This document shows, one piece after another, positions 12,160 to 27,910 of a DNA stretch of 64,000 nucleotides. This DNA is from Topomyia yanbarensis (Eukaryota; Arthropoda; Insecta; Diptera; Culicidae). Location: contig NC_080671.1 of NCBI RefSeq assembly GCF_030247195.1, positions 86,488,370-86,552,369 of the forward strand. Reading direction: 5' to 3'. Each line of letters opens with the position of its first letter. Position 1 is the stretch's first letter. A model generated the notes under the pieces. It was not told where the DNA came from and searched no databases. It saw only the letters and a program-made list of their open reading frames with translations. The position numbers and the translations under genes are program-made.

Positions 12160-13230
12160 ACTACAAAATATGTTGTTTGGGACGGCGGGTACCAAATGTT
12201 CTAGGTACGGCTATCCCCAAATTCCCTGAACAATATGCCTTGCGGCCATGTGTAAGCGTTAAGAGCTACATCGTGGTACTTTGGATGAACTTCAACTTTG
12301 AAGTATATAAAGTTCAAAGTACTGACGTCTATGCCTTTCTTAACAAGCTGAATAACCTTTATCTATTCGATGTAATTTAGTCCATAATTGGACATTTATT
12401 CGACAGTCTCGTTGCTAACGCTAGGATGAAGGCATACAGCCAGAACAACGGCGTGGGAGGTGGAACCGTGACAATGTTCCTATTATCGACCGCCAACAAG
12501 AATATTGCTCGGATCAGGGTCATCCTCGCGACGACGTTTCTGAGACGGTCGAGAGGTACCGCAGTTTGGCCGGACTGGAATAGCTGTTGAAAGTTTTCTA
12601 GCTAGGCACGAAATTTGCTGGTTATTTTTGGATAACTCGGCCTTTAGTTCAGCACAGACGTCAGCCGTTTTCTCAGCGCTAGCAGCGATAACACATCCAA
12701 GCGAAAAAACGGTGTCGCGACTCGCGAAAGCGAGCGAACTTCATCAGCTTGCCACATTCATAGCACATCCAAATAAAATTTGGGTTTTCCGCGAGTTTTT
12801 TTTTTTTCAAAAACGGCTTGTTAAGTTGTTTCCCATATTGCATATGCACCACATTTTTACAAAAGCCCATGCATTCGATAAAGTCGTCGTCCGGTTTGAC
12901 GGTTTTCGCGCAGTGATCACTTGCACTTACCATAATGCGTGCCGATCTTAGAATGCGAACAATGAAATATAGATAGCGCTGCGTTCGATCGAAAGTTTTG
13001 GTGGTTAAGTCACAGAAGTTCACTTGGCTGGTTATTTCACAACGCAAAACCAAACAGGAGACACTTTCACGCTGCACTATAACAACGGTAAAAACAAAAT
13101 TCTCAGTCGATTCATACGATATTGTCTATCTCGAGATAATTTAGCATTTCGTCGAGTTCTTGCTATATGGGATACACACGAGTGCGATCGAAACAAAAAC
13201 AAACGTCAAAACGTTTTCTCACTCGCACTG
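12160..13230 (-). pseudogene. Decayed non-LTR retrotransposon ORF1 (PHD-like finger protein)
   Basis: Reading on the minus strand from an ATG at 12933, the frame shows a PHD-type zinc-finger remnant: HCAKTVKPDDDFIECMGFC, a following H, and WMCYECGKLM. Some zinc ligands are missing, for example Y where a Cys is expected after the His. A frameshift near 12720 leads to a helical stretch (SAEKTADVCAELKAELSKN), a basic RRREDDPDP segment, then VTVPPPTPLFWLY and HPSVSNETVE in different frames. After two in-frame stops comes a C-terminal domain with KKGIDVSTLNFIYFKVEVHP and AYTWPQGILFREFGD. This order is typical, from memory, of ORF1 proteins of mosquito CR1-like LINEs. The probable 5' UTR extends up to about 13230, where CAGTGCGAG may be the element start. 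No ORF2 follows. It cannot make a full protein. Confidence 0.8.
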
Positions 13231-16959
<3,729 letters not shown>

Positions 16960-17041
16960 GTGTGGTTATATTATTTTGTGTATTTTGTATAGTAATGCAC
17001 TTTAGGATTTTTAGAAGGGAGATAATTGGGGCAATTAATGT

Positions 17042-17110
17042 TTAACCATCCGGCACTCGCGCCAAATTTTATAACACGAGCACTCGCGCGTTGTACGTTG
17101 TACAACACAG
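17042..17110 (+). repeat. Partial piggyBac-type MITE end
   Basis: TTTAACCATCCGGCACTCGC resembles one end of the intact TTAA-flanked element at 51463-51566, with an A for C change in the CCCT start. A second CACTCGCGCG lies about 40 bp downstream, in the same rather than the inverted orientation. It is probably a broken or diverged relative. Confidence 0.5.
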
Positions 17111-17369
17111 ATTCTTTAGAATACTTCGTGATCCGTATCATTTGGAGCACTACTTTCTTCTGCAAACTTGGGCAGTAGATAATGACCTTTCGAATGGGCT
17201 AATTGACATGATGGAATTCTACCGCCACACAGTGGCACGACTTAGATCAAAAGGTGGACTAAAGTCCAAACTTTTCCGTATCGGTTCATATAGGACATTT
17301 TTATGTAATTTTGGTACGCTGAATGCGTTTTCGATATTAAAACATTTCACAAATAAACATTTACTATTC

Positions 17370-17720
17370 ATTAGGGTGTCTCAAAAATATTTTTTTTTCT
17401 AGATCGTTCTTAAAATTTGTGTATATTAATTTTCGTGTGCTAAATCGTTTTTGATACTAACATTTGCATAAAAAAATTCATTATACATTAGGGTGGCTCC
17501 AAAATAATTATTTTGTTGTGAAGGTTCAAATTTTTTTTAAAGATATTTTTGTGCGTTGAATTCCTATGTTGGTTATAGAAAATAAAAATTAACTTTACTG
17601 CTTATTAGAGTGGCTCAAAAGTAAATATTTTGTCTTTTATAAAGATTTCTTTCAATCGTAATTTTGAAATTTATTTTCCGTATTGAAACGAATTGATTGA
17701 CATGTCATGGGGTTTTAGAA
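17370..17720 (+). repeat. 117-bp tandem repeat, three units
   Basis: The block TTAGGGTGTCTCAAAA recurs as TTAGGGTGGCTCCAAAA and TTAGAGTGGCTCAAAA with starts near 17371, 17488 and 17605, exactly 117 bp apart. The rest of each unit is AT-rich and diverged, with shared features such as T-runs after the block. An earlier diverged unit may begin near 17254 (AAAAGGTGGACTAAA). Confidence 0.7.
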
Positions 17721-18970
17721 ATGACTATATTATTTTTAAGGATCAAATAAAATATGATTGTCTAATTTTGGAACTTTGGAATTTATGAATTCATTAGTGG
17801 GTTACTTGGTATGAAAACTACATTTTGTTTCATTTTCAAAACAAACATTTTGAGCGTCTTAGTGGAATATTGATTACATTCACTAATCAACAAGATGGCT
17901 AACGATTTTGTTTTCGCAGGTGTGTTTTAAGTTGCTTAGATTGCTTATTTCATACCTTAAATTAAAATAAATCCAAAATCCTTTTTTCGCGTATATGGTT
18001 CATTTAAAAATGGTCTTATTTTATTTGGATAATATCGCATACCCTTAAGCTCTATCAGTGCTATGCAAACTCGGAAAAAATAGTCTCACCAAATGACTAG
18101 AACTCAACTGTGTTCACTCAATTTGACAGTTATTGCGTAAGTTAGCAAAAATAGTTCATGAAACATTTTATGACACATTTCAGATGGTTGAAAATATTTA
18201 CTGAATTTTAAACATTCTTAATTCCTTTACCACGTAAAAACCATACTTCCCACTCGGCTCCTTACTCTTGATCACTAGTAAAACCCTTGTAGATCATGCT
18301 CTAAATGCTATTTGAAAGTTGTGCATAAATTAGTGCCATTATTCTAGTCATAAAGTGAATATTCAAATTAAATATCAGTAATAACCATGCGTCTCCATTC
18401 ACACTTTTTTCAAATTTTGACTGCTTATCGCAAGTTTTCGCAAAACTAGCATAGGCTTATTTTAAAGAGAAAATGAAAAGCTTTCGAATGAGTATAGTGT
18501 GATCGCGTGCATTCACGGGCGTCGCTGTTGTTATCACTTTAGAAGTTCGAATTCAATAAAAAATCATGACAAACAGTTATCTAAACACTAACTAAACCAA
18601 CTAATGAATTATTTTTGGCGATTTTACGATGTAATGTTATCACATGGATAATTTTGGTGAAGTAATGCAATTCATAAAATCAACCGTTTCTTTGAAAAAC
18701 GAGAATAACCGTATATAGTTCCTATAGTCAAATAATGCAAAAAACACTTGAGTTATGCCCTTCAAAAAGCTGTCAAAAATTCATTTTGCATTCAAATCAC
18801 CTAAAATCTCGCGAAAATGTCTCTGATGGCTCAGCTGATGCGAGAAAAATACTAGTGAGAATATCGCATAACCTTCATATATGGACTTAAGTCCGGGCTC
18901 ATCCCACTGTGCGCCAGGCAGCGCTACACTGATAATATAAATTCGTAAATATAATTAAATCGATCATGTA
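17721..18970. other. Non-coding AT-rich stretch
   Basis: No gene, RNA or clear repeat structure was recognised. Short open frames have no protein character. Confidence 0.5.
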
Positions 18971-18989
18971 ATGTACGAACTCATTCGTT

Positions 18990-20545
18990 GTTTTCTGCAA
19001 CGAAGTATTTTCGTGCATTTCAAATAATAGGTTTCGTTCATTTCATGAACAAGAATAGCCGCTTGCTGAACGAAAGCTTTCGTAAATTTTACACATTTAA
19101 TGTACACTGCACGAATGTTATCGTTGGTAATGACATTATTTTTCTTGAATGAAACGAAATGTTTTGTGTATTTTAAGAAAACGGTTGTGTTTATTACGAA
19201 CGATTTCGTTGGTCGCACGAACTTATTTCGTTTAAGAAAAGTTTGCGTATTTATATGCTGTTGTTGTTTTCAGTCGATCTTTTGGGATCGATGTTTGACG
19301 ACATCGATTTTTTTTAATTTAAAATAAATCGATATGGCCAAATCGATTTTATTGTGGTACGAAGAAATGGCCGCTTGATGAACGAAAGTTTTCGTAAATT
19401 TCACTTATTTAGTTTACATTGCACGAATGTAATCGTTAATAACAACATTATTCTTCATGAATGAAACGAAATGTTTCGTTTATTTTAATAAACGTTTATG
19501 TATATTACGAACGATTTCATTGCTGTCACGAATTTATTTGGTTCATCTTAGGAAAATTTTCGTATTCATTAGCATATTATTTTTTCAATCGATAAGTTAA
19601 GATCGATGTTTAACAACAACGATTTTTTAACTAACTAAAAGGATCGATCTGGAAAAATCGATTTTATTTCAACCTGTTCACCTCTATTGGGGACTAGAAA
19701 GATTGTGGTGAGATGATGAACGCTTGATGAACAAAAGTTTTCGTAAATTTTACATATTTAGTGTACATTGCAGGAATATTATCGTTGATAACGAAGTTAT
19801 TTTTCATGAATGAAACGAAATGATTCGTTTATTTCCATAAATATTTATGTATATGATGAACGATTTTGTTGGTCGCATGAATTTATTTCGCTTAAAAAGT
19901 TTTCGTATTTATTAGCGTCTTATTGCCTTCAGTCGATCTTTTGTTTGATATCATCGATTTTTTTTTTAATTTAAAAAAATCGATGTGGCCAAATCGATTT
20001 TCTTGTGGTACGAAGAAATGGCCGCTTCATGAACGAAAGTTTTCGTAAATTTTACTTATTTAGTTTACATTGCACGAATGTAATCGTTGATAACGATATT
20101 ACTTTTCGTGAATGAATCGAAATGTTTCGTTTATTTTAATAAACGTATATGTATATTACGAACGATTTCGTTGGTCGCGCGAATTATTTTCGTTCATGTT
20201 AGAAAAGTTTTCGTATTTATTATCCTCTTATTTTTTTATTCGATCTTTTAGGGTCGATGTTTGACAACACCGGTTTTTTTAATAAAAGGCACAGATCGAT
20301 TTTATTGTGGTATGAAGAAATGGCCGCTTTATGAACGAAAGTTTTCGTAAATTTTACTAATTTAGTGTACATTGCACGAATGTCGTCGTTGAAAACGACA
20401 TTATTTTTCATAAATGAAACGAAATGTTTTGTTTATTTTAATAAACATTTGTGTATATTACGAACAATCTCGTTGGTCGCACGAATTGTTTTCGTTCATC
20501 TAATAGAATTTTTCGTATTTAATAGCGTATTATTTTGACATTGCT
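18990..20545 (+). repeat. Five-unit tandem array, units about 300-350 bp
   Basis: The block GCCGCTTGATGAACGAAAG, followed by TTTTCGTAAATTTTAC, recurs near 19058, 19370, 19719, 20021 and 20323 (spacings 312, 349, 302, 302). Each unit also has AATGAAACGAAATGTTTCG, ATTACGAACGATTTCGTTGG and an ATCGATTTT/AAATCGAT pair around a short AT-rich centre. The units are unusually dense in CGAA/TTCG words that can pair locally. Divergence between units is moderate. The two 302-bp spacings are the most regular. No protein is encoded. Confidence 0.85.
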
Positions 20546-20983
20546 CCTGCAGAGAAAATCTCAAACTTATTCATACAAAACCAACGAGCAGTTCGCGATG
20601 GCGCAACTAAATCCGTACTGCTCCGGATTCTGGATCAAATGGAAGCGAAAGAGGTTTAAGAAATTTTCCTGAAACCGGTGGACACGGATACGGCAACTAA
20701 ATAGTCAGACCGAGACCGTCGTGAAGATCAACAATTATCTGACGTATAGTAACAATGACTCCATATTCTACCTCTATTGAAACTCCTTTGACGTTGACGG
20801 TTTGACGAATGGTGCTCGTAAATATAATAAAGACTTTCGTATATAGCAGCGAACAATTCGTTTGCCTAATAAAGCCATTTCGTAATAAGCCAACGAAAGT
20901 CGTTTCGTGGATTTGTGATGTGATGTGATGTGATTTGAAGCCACCATCAGCTCAAGGTTTTTCCAGTGAATGCGGGTAGACTT
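20546..20983. other. Possible decayed coding fragment, then spacer
   Basis: At about 20590-20720 the plus strand reads RAVRDGATKSVLLRILDQ followed by MEAKEV, a stop and more protein-like residues in the same frame. I recognise no family. CGAA/TTCG-rich sequence like the preceding array returns at 20830-20915, and a short (GTGAT)n lies near 20917-20935. It could be a dead element hosting the array. Confidence 0.3.
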
Positions 20984-21390
20984 ACAGTAGCCCCAAAATA
21001 GTTTATTGTGAATCCTTCACATCATTGCTGTTACTAAAGGGAAATCAAAAAGGGTTGGACGGGTCCATAAGCAGTGACACTTACGCACACCCCGCAGGGG
21101 AAAAAGGAGGAGAAGAGTCCCTTCCAACAATAATATTCCAGTCAAAAGGTAAACAATTTCGCTATACATGCTTTACCCACCTGATGGTTTGTTTTGAGAA
21201 GGGTGTGTCAAACTCATATAAGACCTTCTGAAGAAAACAAGTTTCCTTCAAGTGACTTGGGCTGGCTATCCACGTTCCCTCGTCCAGTCCTCAATTCGCA
21301 TGATACCCTGTTGCTCCCATCGCTTCCCAGTATTCAATTGTTATATAGTGTGTTACAGCATTACATGTTATCAGGATATTGTATGTAATA
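20984..21390 (+). repeat. Dispersed repeat, copy 1 (retroelement 3'-end-like)
   Basis: It shares, in order and diverged, blocks with 24195-24420: TTCACATCATTGCTGT, GGGTCCATAA, a CCGCAGGGG-like block, GGAGAAGAGTC, and a C/T-rich part ending in an AT-rich tail. The GC-richer body with an AT-rich tail suggests the 3' end of a retroelement. No protein frame was identified. Confidence 0.45.
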
Positions 21391-21810
21391 GAAATTATGA
21401 TTCATAATGAATATTATATAACAACATGCAATTAATATAACATACACCATGAATTTAATTATGTTAATGAGCAATATAAAACAAATTAGTGCATATAATG
21501 AGTAATGAAATCATAGGGATAATATTGTAATGATAGAGACAATCCATGTGTTGCTGGAAAAATGATAACAGTACAGTAAAGACCCGTTTTTATCAGCCTC
21601 CTGGTGTATTTACGGCTGATGAAGTTTAGACAATGAAAACCTTGGCTCGTTACCCATAATCTGGTTGTGCAATTCAAATTTCAATTTTATTTTGCATGTT
21701 TCGCATCGATAACATAAAACAGATTTACTCAATAAAGGATCTACTCGAATATTGTTAGGTTGGTCTACTAGCAACCATCAGACGAAATTTCAAGTGAGGC
21801 TAACAAAATA

Positions 21811-23454
21811 CAGGTATACCTCGATAGTACGTACCCTCGTTAGTACGTACATTTTGCCTCGATAGTACGTACACCTACCAACAATGTTTTTTTCGTTTGA
21901 TTTTGTAAACTTCAACAAAATGCGACACATTTTATAGAAGTTTCACGAGTTCCATGTTACTTCTGCATACTTTAGAGAGGTTATGTCAAGGGTTCAGTGC
22001 TACTCAGAGTAGTTCTGCAAACTCCAGCAAAGTATTCCAAAGTTTAAATAAACCATAAATGCATCATGAAATTCTACCTAGTATGAAAAGAATCCTACGA
22101 GCTTTAGGGACATCCTACATATATCTTGAAAGTCTTATAAATTTTTGGGAGCTTGCTGACTTACAAGGAAATCCTTAGAATTACAGACAATTTGTACGAT
22201 ATTCCTATCATTCATAGTTTTTTGTCAAACATCAGAGAATCTCAATGAGCTTTAAGGATGACAATTCGCCGGTTGTATAAAATTTAGGAAAATACTTCAA
22301 ACTTCAGAGAATTTTCATGCACTCAAACATTTTACAAAAACAGCAGAATGTTCACGATATTCACTCATCTTTTACCAAACTCGGGGTAATTCTGCGAACT
22401 TCAACAAATTTTACGATCTTGATCGAAATCTTTAGAACTTCTGGAAAGTTTACGAAATTTCAAGAGTATTTAAAGGATTTATGGAAAAAAAATTTCAAAC
22501 ATCAAGGGGTGTCTTCAAGCTTTGCAATATTATTTCAAACAAATAAATTACAACGAACTTCAAGTAAATTTCTAAAACTCACAGTTAACTTCACAAAATT
22601 ATGAAAGTTTGACCAAAAACTTTTGCATGCTTTATGTACGGTGCTTCACAAGTATCAGATAAGTATTACTAACTTCGAAGTAACCGGTAAAATTCAAAGA
22701 AATTTTTCTGAAGACCAAAAATGATTTTAGTAACTTTTAAGGTATACTACCTAGAGCAATGATAACAGGATTTTTGCTAATTGATTTTCAAATATTATGC
22801 ACATAAAATGTGAGTGCTGAATTCATTACATTCTAGGAGATACTGAGTTTTGAATGGAATGGGTAAGATTCGGATCAAGTACGCCCAGCGAATTTGATGG
22901 AGACTAATATGACTTACAGATCTGGACAAACACAGCTAAACGAGCCTTTTTTCCTCTATACTTCTTTTGTGAAACTTGTGTGAGCAATTAAAGGAAGTAT
23001 TCAACACATTGGCGTGGTTCAAGGATTAAGGTATGACAGGGAACTATGCTTTATATATCTTTAAGCTCATATGTTGTCATAAAATATATTTAAAATTTAA
23101 TCGCCATTGCAAATATATTTAAATATCCGTTTTGCGACCAAAAAAATAAAGGAATAGAAAAACAATATGTTGTTAATGGCATCGCGCTCGCGGGAATGCT
23201 ACCAAATTCAAAGAATTTAGGCATCTTATTCCTTTCGTTTTTTTATTACAAATTCAGAATATTTTATGCGAAATTCAGACAAATCGTGCGTAGTCAAGGA
23301 ACCTAATAAGTCCGAGGAAATGCTTTTACATGCCATTTTCAACCATTCTGGTTGTAGCAAACCGTTCTTCTAAAACCAAGTACACAGTGATAGTGATAGT
23401 CGATAGTACGTACACTAAACGAAGCGAAGGTGTACGTACTATCGAGGTATAGTG
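21811..23454. mobile_element. Non-autonomous DNA transposon with 1.6-kb body (pogo/Tigger-like ends)
   Basis: The left end reads CAGGTATACCTCGATAGTAC, and the right end is its inverted match GTACTATCGAGGTATAGTG. Inside each end, further copies of the word CGATAGTACGTAC occur (two full and one variant on the left). ACGAAGCGAAGG sits just inside the right end. The CAGG-TATACCTCG start recalls pogo/Tigger elements of the Tc1/mariner group, an assignment from memory. A TA precedes the left end, but the right flank lacks a clear TA. The interior holds degenerate AACTTCA/TTTACGA-like short repeats and no transposase. Confidence 0.7.
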
Positions 23455-24194
23455 CCAAAAAAATTTCATGTCATGCTAGCGAAAGCGGGCCTTCACTGCA
23501 TAATTAAATGAAATTTTCAAGGAAATATAAAACAACAATCAATAGCAAATATTATGAAAATTCTTTCTATAATTAATATGAATATGGTGAATTCAAGCAG
23601 TATAGCCAACATCAAACCTGCACACTATTATGGATTAAAAAAGTACTCATTTGAACTAAAAATATAACAAGCAAACTAAACTGAACGTCAGTAACACCTA
23701 GAATGCGACCCCTATAGATGAACTAAATAAAAAAGATAAATCAGTTGTATTCGTATTCCTCATAAACATTATTATTATATGACTCGAGCAATGTTGAACA
23801 TTCGATAATTCGTGTACACTACATTATCTAAACTTCACTGACTTGTGTGAAAAAAATGCAGCGTCTTGTTTATTACTGAAAAAGTGCATTATAAATTAAT
23901 GTAAAGCATGTAATGAATATAGTGCATTTAATAAATGTAGCATGACAATATCGAATAAAATAAATTAATAAATGATAAACTAATACAATAATAATTTTGC
24001 GCAGGGTATCAAAAAAATAATAATAATTGAAATAGATATATGATGTAGCACACAGAAGACATCATGAATTTCAAAAATATTATGACTTAGTAGACAGTAA
24101 GTAAGACATAGTGAACTGTATGAGTAAATAATAAAAACAATGTTGATGATGATGAGGTGGCTGCTGATGCTTTTAACGGCAAAGATAAAATCAT
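23455..24194. other. Non-coding, very AT-rich
   Basis: Low-complexity AT-rich sequence with many TAATAA-type runs. No gene or clear element boundary was seen. Confidence 0.5.
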
Positions 24195-24420
24195 ATTATC
24201 AAACGACATTCACATCATCGCTGTATGAAGGGCCAAAAAAGAATGGATCCATAAACAATCCGCCGGGACAGAGACTCTCCTAGGAGAAGAGTCAGCCCAA
24301 TCTTCACGAAACAGGAAGGAACAGGAAGCTGGCTACTCCACTCTTTCTGTCCAAATCGCTTCAATCAGGTGCCCTGATGGTCCCTCCCGAATCCAAAGCA
24401 TTTTATATATTTAGTTATGT
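24195..24420 (+). repeat. Dispersed repeat, copy 2 (retroelement 3'-end-like)
   Basis: A diverged relative of 20984-21390, with TTCACATCATCGCTGT, GGATCCATAA, CCGCCGGGACAG, GGAGAAGAGTCAG and GCCCTGATGGTCCCTCCCGA. It ends in an AT-rich tail. Same strand as copy 1. Confidence 0.45.
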
Positions 24421-24528
24421 GTGATTATTTAACGATAAACTATGTTGGCATTTATGAATAATAATGTAACGTAATCAATAGGATAAGTCACCCAATAAGA
24501 GTCTGAGTTGACGTATATTTCCGGACCA

Positions 24529-24741
24529 CCCCCCCCCCCCCGAAATTTTTCAACTGGTTGACAAAATTTAAAATAGTTTCTATTTTGATTCATTCTAAAC
24601 TCAAAATCATTCCAAATCAGATTCGGCCACCAAAACTGATTTTAATTAAATTAGGTTATTAATATCTTACGTATTGTACAATGAACATTTTAAAATCAAA
24701 ATTTCGGACCCCCCCCCCCCAAATTTTCTTCTGGCGGATCC
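24529..24741 (+). repeat. Paired poly-C tract repeat
   Basis: Thirteen C residues (24529-24541) and twelve C residues (24709-24720) sit in similar contexts: TTTCCGGACCA before and CGAAATTTTT after the first, ATTTCGGA before and AAATTTTC after the second. This implies a direct duplication about 180 bp apart. Comparable C-runs occur at 37569-37582 and 59225-59237 in other elements. Confidence 0.6.
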
Positions 24742-25404
24742 AGTCCTGGGGACTCCTGTTTTTGGAAGAGATTATAGTATTGTTATGGTCATGATGAATT
24801 TTGGTTAATATGGAAATTATAAATTTAGTTCATGTACTATTTAGAAGTATATGAAAGTACTCAATTCACTGAGGATAATTAATATAATGAACATGATGTA
24901 GCATGACATAACACAAACCAATGAATATGTCAATAAACCATTTGTTCTTCCTTCTTCTGGTGGTAACTGGTTTTCGACCCTTCTCACGAATTGTCCATTC
25001 TCAACCCTCATACCGGATTCAACAGTCCTTCCACCAATCAAGACCATGTGTATTCCCAACGCTCATTAAATGCCCTGAGAATTAGTTCCCTAGTTGGTCA
25101 AATAAACAGTAAACAAAAAATTTTCTTGCTCAGTCCTAAGAAATCTCAGCTCGATTGGCATCACCCAGCGGACACGTTTTCCCTTATAATGCCATCAAAT
25201 CAACGAACATTTAGAATTTCATACGAGCAATTTTGAAAATATTTAAATGTAAACTACTCCTTATTTGCAATAAAATAAGATTGTTAAGGATTAGTTGCAC
25301 AACCAAGGTGGTTCATTTTCAAGGATAACAATATGTTATGAAAATAGGTGATACGAGACGCGGACGAAGATAGCTTATCACCGGCAAATCAAATCCTATA
25401 AATG

Positions 25405-25570
25405 TATTTTTTTTAATATAGAGGTTTCAACTTTCAGGTCATTCGCCGCTTTTTTCGAATTAGGAAAATTTCTTTTGAAAAATTTCTAACCCTATGTGCG
25501 GGGTTGGGAATCGAACTCAGGTGAGCTGTGCACAAGGCAATCGATTTATCAACTACGCTATGCCCGCCCC
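25405..25570 (-). mobile_element. tRNA-derived SINE, Feilai-like
   Basis: On the minus strand the head reads GGGGCGGGCATAGCGTAGTT, containing a pol III A-box-like TAGCGTAGTTGA. About 40 bp further comes a B-box-like AGTTCGATTCC. The body ends with GAAACCTCTATATTAAAAAA. This layout matches, from memory, the tRNA-related Feilai SINE of Aedes. The flank before the head also reads GAACCTCTATA, so it may have inserted into or beside another SINE tail. It is not a functional tRNA gene: the B box is followed by SINE body rather than an acceptor stem. Confidence 0.8.
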
Positions 25571-27463
25571 TCTATAGAGGTTCAAATAATAGATAAAGTA
25601 TGAATAAAAAAGAATAATCGCAGTAAATTGGATTCAGTTACACAGGGTCTTTTATATAACAATAAAAAATTAAATTAAAGAACAAAAGAGAAGTTGTGCA
25701 TAAAAATAGAATAATCAGGGGCCACTTTAGTGTTAAAATCCACCGAGCCTAGTTGCAGAAAATTGAATTGAAAATCACATAATATTAAATAATATCTGCA
25801 ACAGGTGAATGTGCCCAGCATTTTTACCTAGGAATGAGAAACACTCAGTTTGCTCATAAGAAATATCAACACATAAAATTTCAATTGCGAAATTCAAATC
25901 AAGAACAACTAAAGATAAACAGAGACAACTGGAGGAGGAATATAAACATGAAATGGTGATATTCTACTTTTTCTCCATTATACCTTTTTCCAGAATGGGA
26001 ATAATATGAAATTCTGCAATCAATCCCTCATTCTACGTTTGGTACTGTACCCAACAAAATTATAGAGATCCACCGCTCGAACTCAAGAAAGTTATTAGTA
26101 TTTCCTGGCCCATAATTTCCAAAACTAGTGTCCGAAACGTTATGATGATCAACGGTAGCGTCATAAGTTCTGAAAATAGGAATGTATAAAACATTCGAAA
26201 TCATTCTTATATAACAACATCTGTAAGTTCCATGTTCCCAACTAAAACAACAGGAATTGTTTATTTTTTTCAGCCGGAATACCGGCAGGAACCTCTAACC
26301 GGTTTAACCTCCGGATGAACTTTAATGCCATCTAAAATAACGACATTATTATATAAAAATAATACTCTGGCAGAGCGTGGATTGTATACTTGATTTCAAA
26401 ATATTGATTATTTTTAATCATATTCTAAAATATTCTATAGCCCCCCTAGGCCACCCATTGCAAGTTCCAGCCGTCGTAGCTACATTTAGAAGAGTTGGAA
26501 CAGTCTTCCCTTAACCGGTCACAGCATTTATCTTGCATAATATTGCACTGGTTGTGCAATACACCTCATGTCGCAGGCGAGCAGGAAACAAAAATAGGTA
26601 ACTGAGGAAAAACTAAATGTGAAAAACGTGATCGTCAGACGATTCTCATCACACCGCTATACTGTATACTGAAGCTGTGGTAGCTTCCGAGGTACGTATC
26701 ACTTCAATCGAAGATCAATAAACCTTCTGTTTCTCGTTCGTTTACCGCCATACCATCGATATATGCGATAAGAGACAAACAACTCTACACGCGATATTTG
26801 ACACAGTACAGCCCCCTCCCCCAGCGAATTGCCTTGAGAAAATCAAAACGATTTATGACAACGGAAGCGTATAAATTGCGTTCACAGATACCTACCTTCC
26901 TATATCTGGTCGTGCAAAAAACTGCAGAATAGTGCGAGAGAACATTGTTTATATGCGTTTTTCGTAGTATCAGGCATAGCTATGCGCCCATTTATCCTTC
27001 GATCGCACCATTCGCAGCATAAAAACCCCTTGCACAACTTCAGTAGCTCAAATCTATATTCCATTATGCAATAATGCAAACTACGTAAAGTAAAGCCTTT
27101 GGCACCCACAATGCAGTAATGGTTGGTACGGCGCAATGTGAAAGCAACACTGCAATCACAGCAAACCAGCCCAATTGACAACCCACTAAGCACATGACAT
27201 GACAATTAAGGCCTACATATTTGCGACGATTTGCCCCGCGTGCATATACCTATATGTAAGCGATTCGGTGAAACAGGAAACTTTCGCCAGCAATCTTACC
27301 TCGAAGTTCTCTTCTCAAAGCTTGCAGTAAGGTTGCTCGCAACGATGCTGCCCTACGCGCACTGGTTGCACGAATCGCTGCAAGTTAATTGCTTTATATT
27401 TTGTGCTATTACATAGAAAAGGTATCCTTATAAACTTTTCGGTGTAGTTAGTCTCAGGATATT
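25571..27463. other. Non-coding, no gene recognised
   Basis: Mixed AT-rich sequence and a somewhat more balanced portion at about 26.5-27.4 kb. Short frames at 26900-27416 overlap on opposite strands and show no recognisable domain. No clear repeat boundary was found. Confidence 0.45.
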
Positions 27464-27811
27464 AAAAGGTGTCCGTAAAATCAGATGTTTATTCATAATG
27501 TACGGAGCTCTGTTTTATGTACGCTCTATCAATTTGTTAAATTCAAGGTAAACGTCGTTATATTTTGTATTTTGCGAAAATTATTTGGTAAATATTATTC
27601 AATTTTTGAATTAAAGCCAATTAAATTGTAATCGTTTTAGTTTAATTAATTTATAGCTAATTGGACATGGCTATGCAATTGAAAAACACTAACATAAAAA
27701 AGTTTAATACTATGTTCAATTTTATTCTTTGAAAGTTTACAAACGATCGGTTGAATGGGTGAATTTTGACGAACCATTTCTTGTGATGCAATTAGATTCC
27801 GGACACCCTTT
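27464..27811. mobile_element. Short TIR element (Tc1/mariner-like MITE)
   Basis: Ends are AAAGGTGTCCGTAAAATC on the left and ATTCCGGACACCCTTTA on the right, inverted to each other over about 12-15 bp. TA-like dinucleotides flank both ends. The interior of about 320 bp is AT-rich with no coding frame. Assignment to a superfamily is tentative. Confidence 0.5.
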
Positions 27812-27910
27812 ATGTCAATTATTTGATTGAAAATGGCAACGACACGTATTGTGAAAGTTGGCTTTGTTTTGCAATTGATGTCCATTTCGAATCAAATAGA
27901 CGAATAAATT

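Noticed and set aside
12045..12380. 111-codon plus-strand frame
   Set aside because: Much of it is antisense to the retrotransposon ORF1 C-terminal domain, which reads sensibly on the minus strand.
25500..25570. Possible tRNA gene
   Set aside because: A- and B-box-like sequences are present, but a SINE body and A-rich tail follow and no closed acceptor stem is seen.
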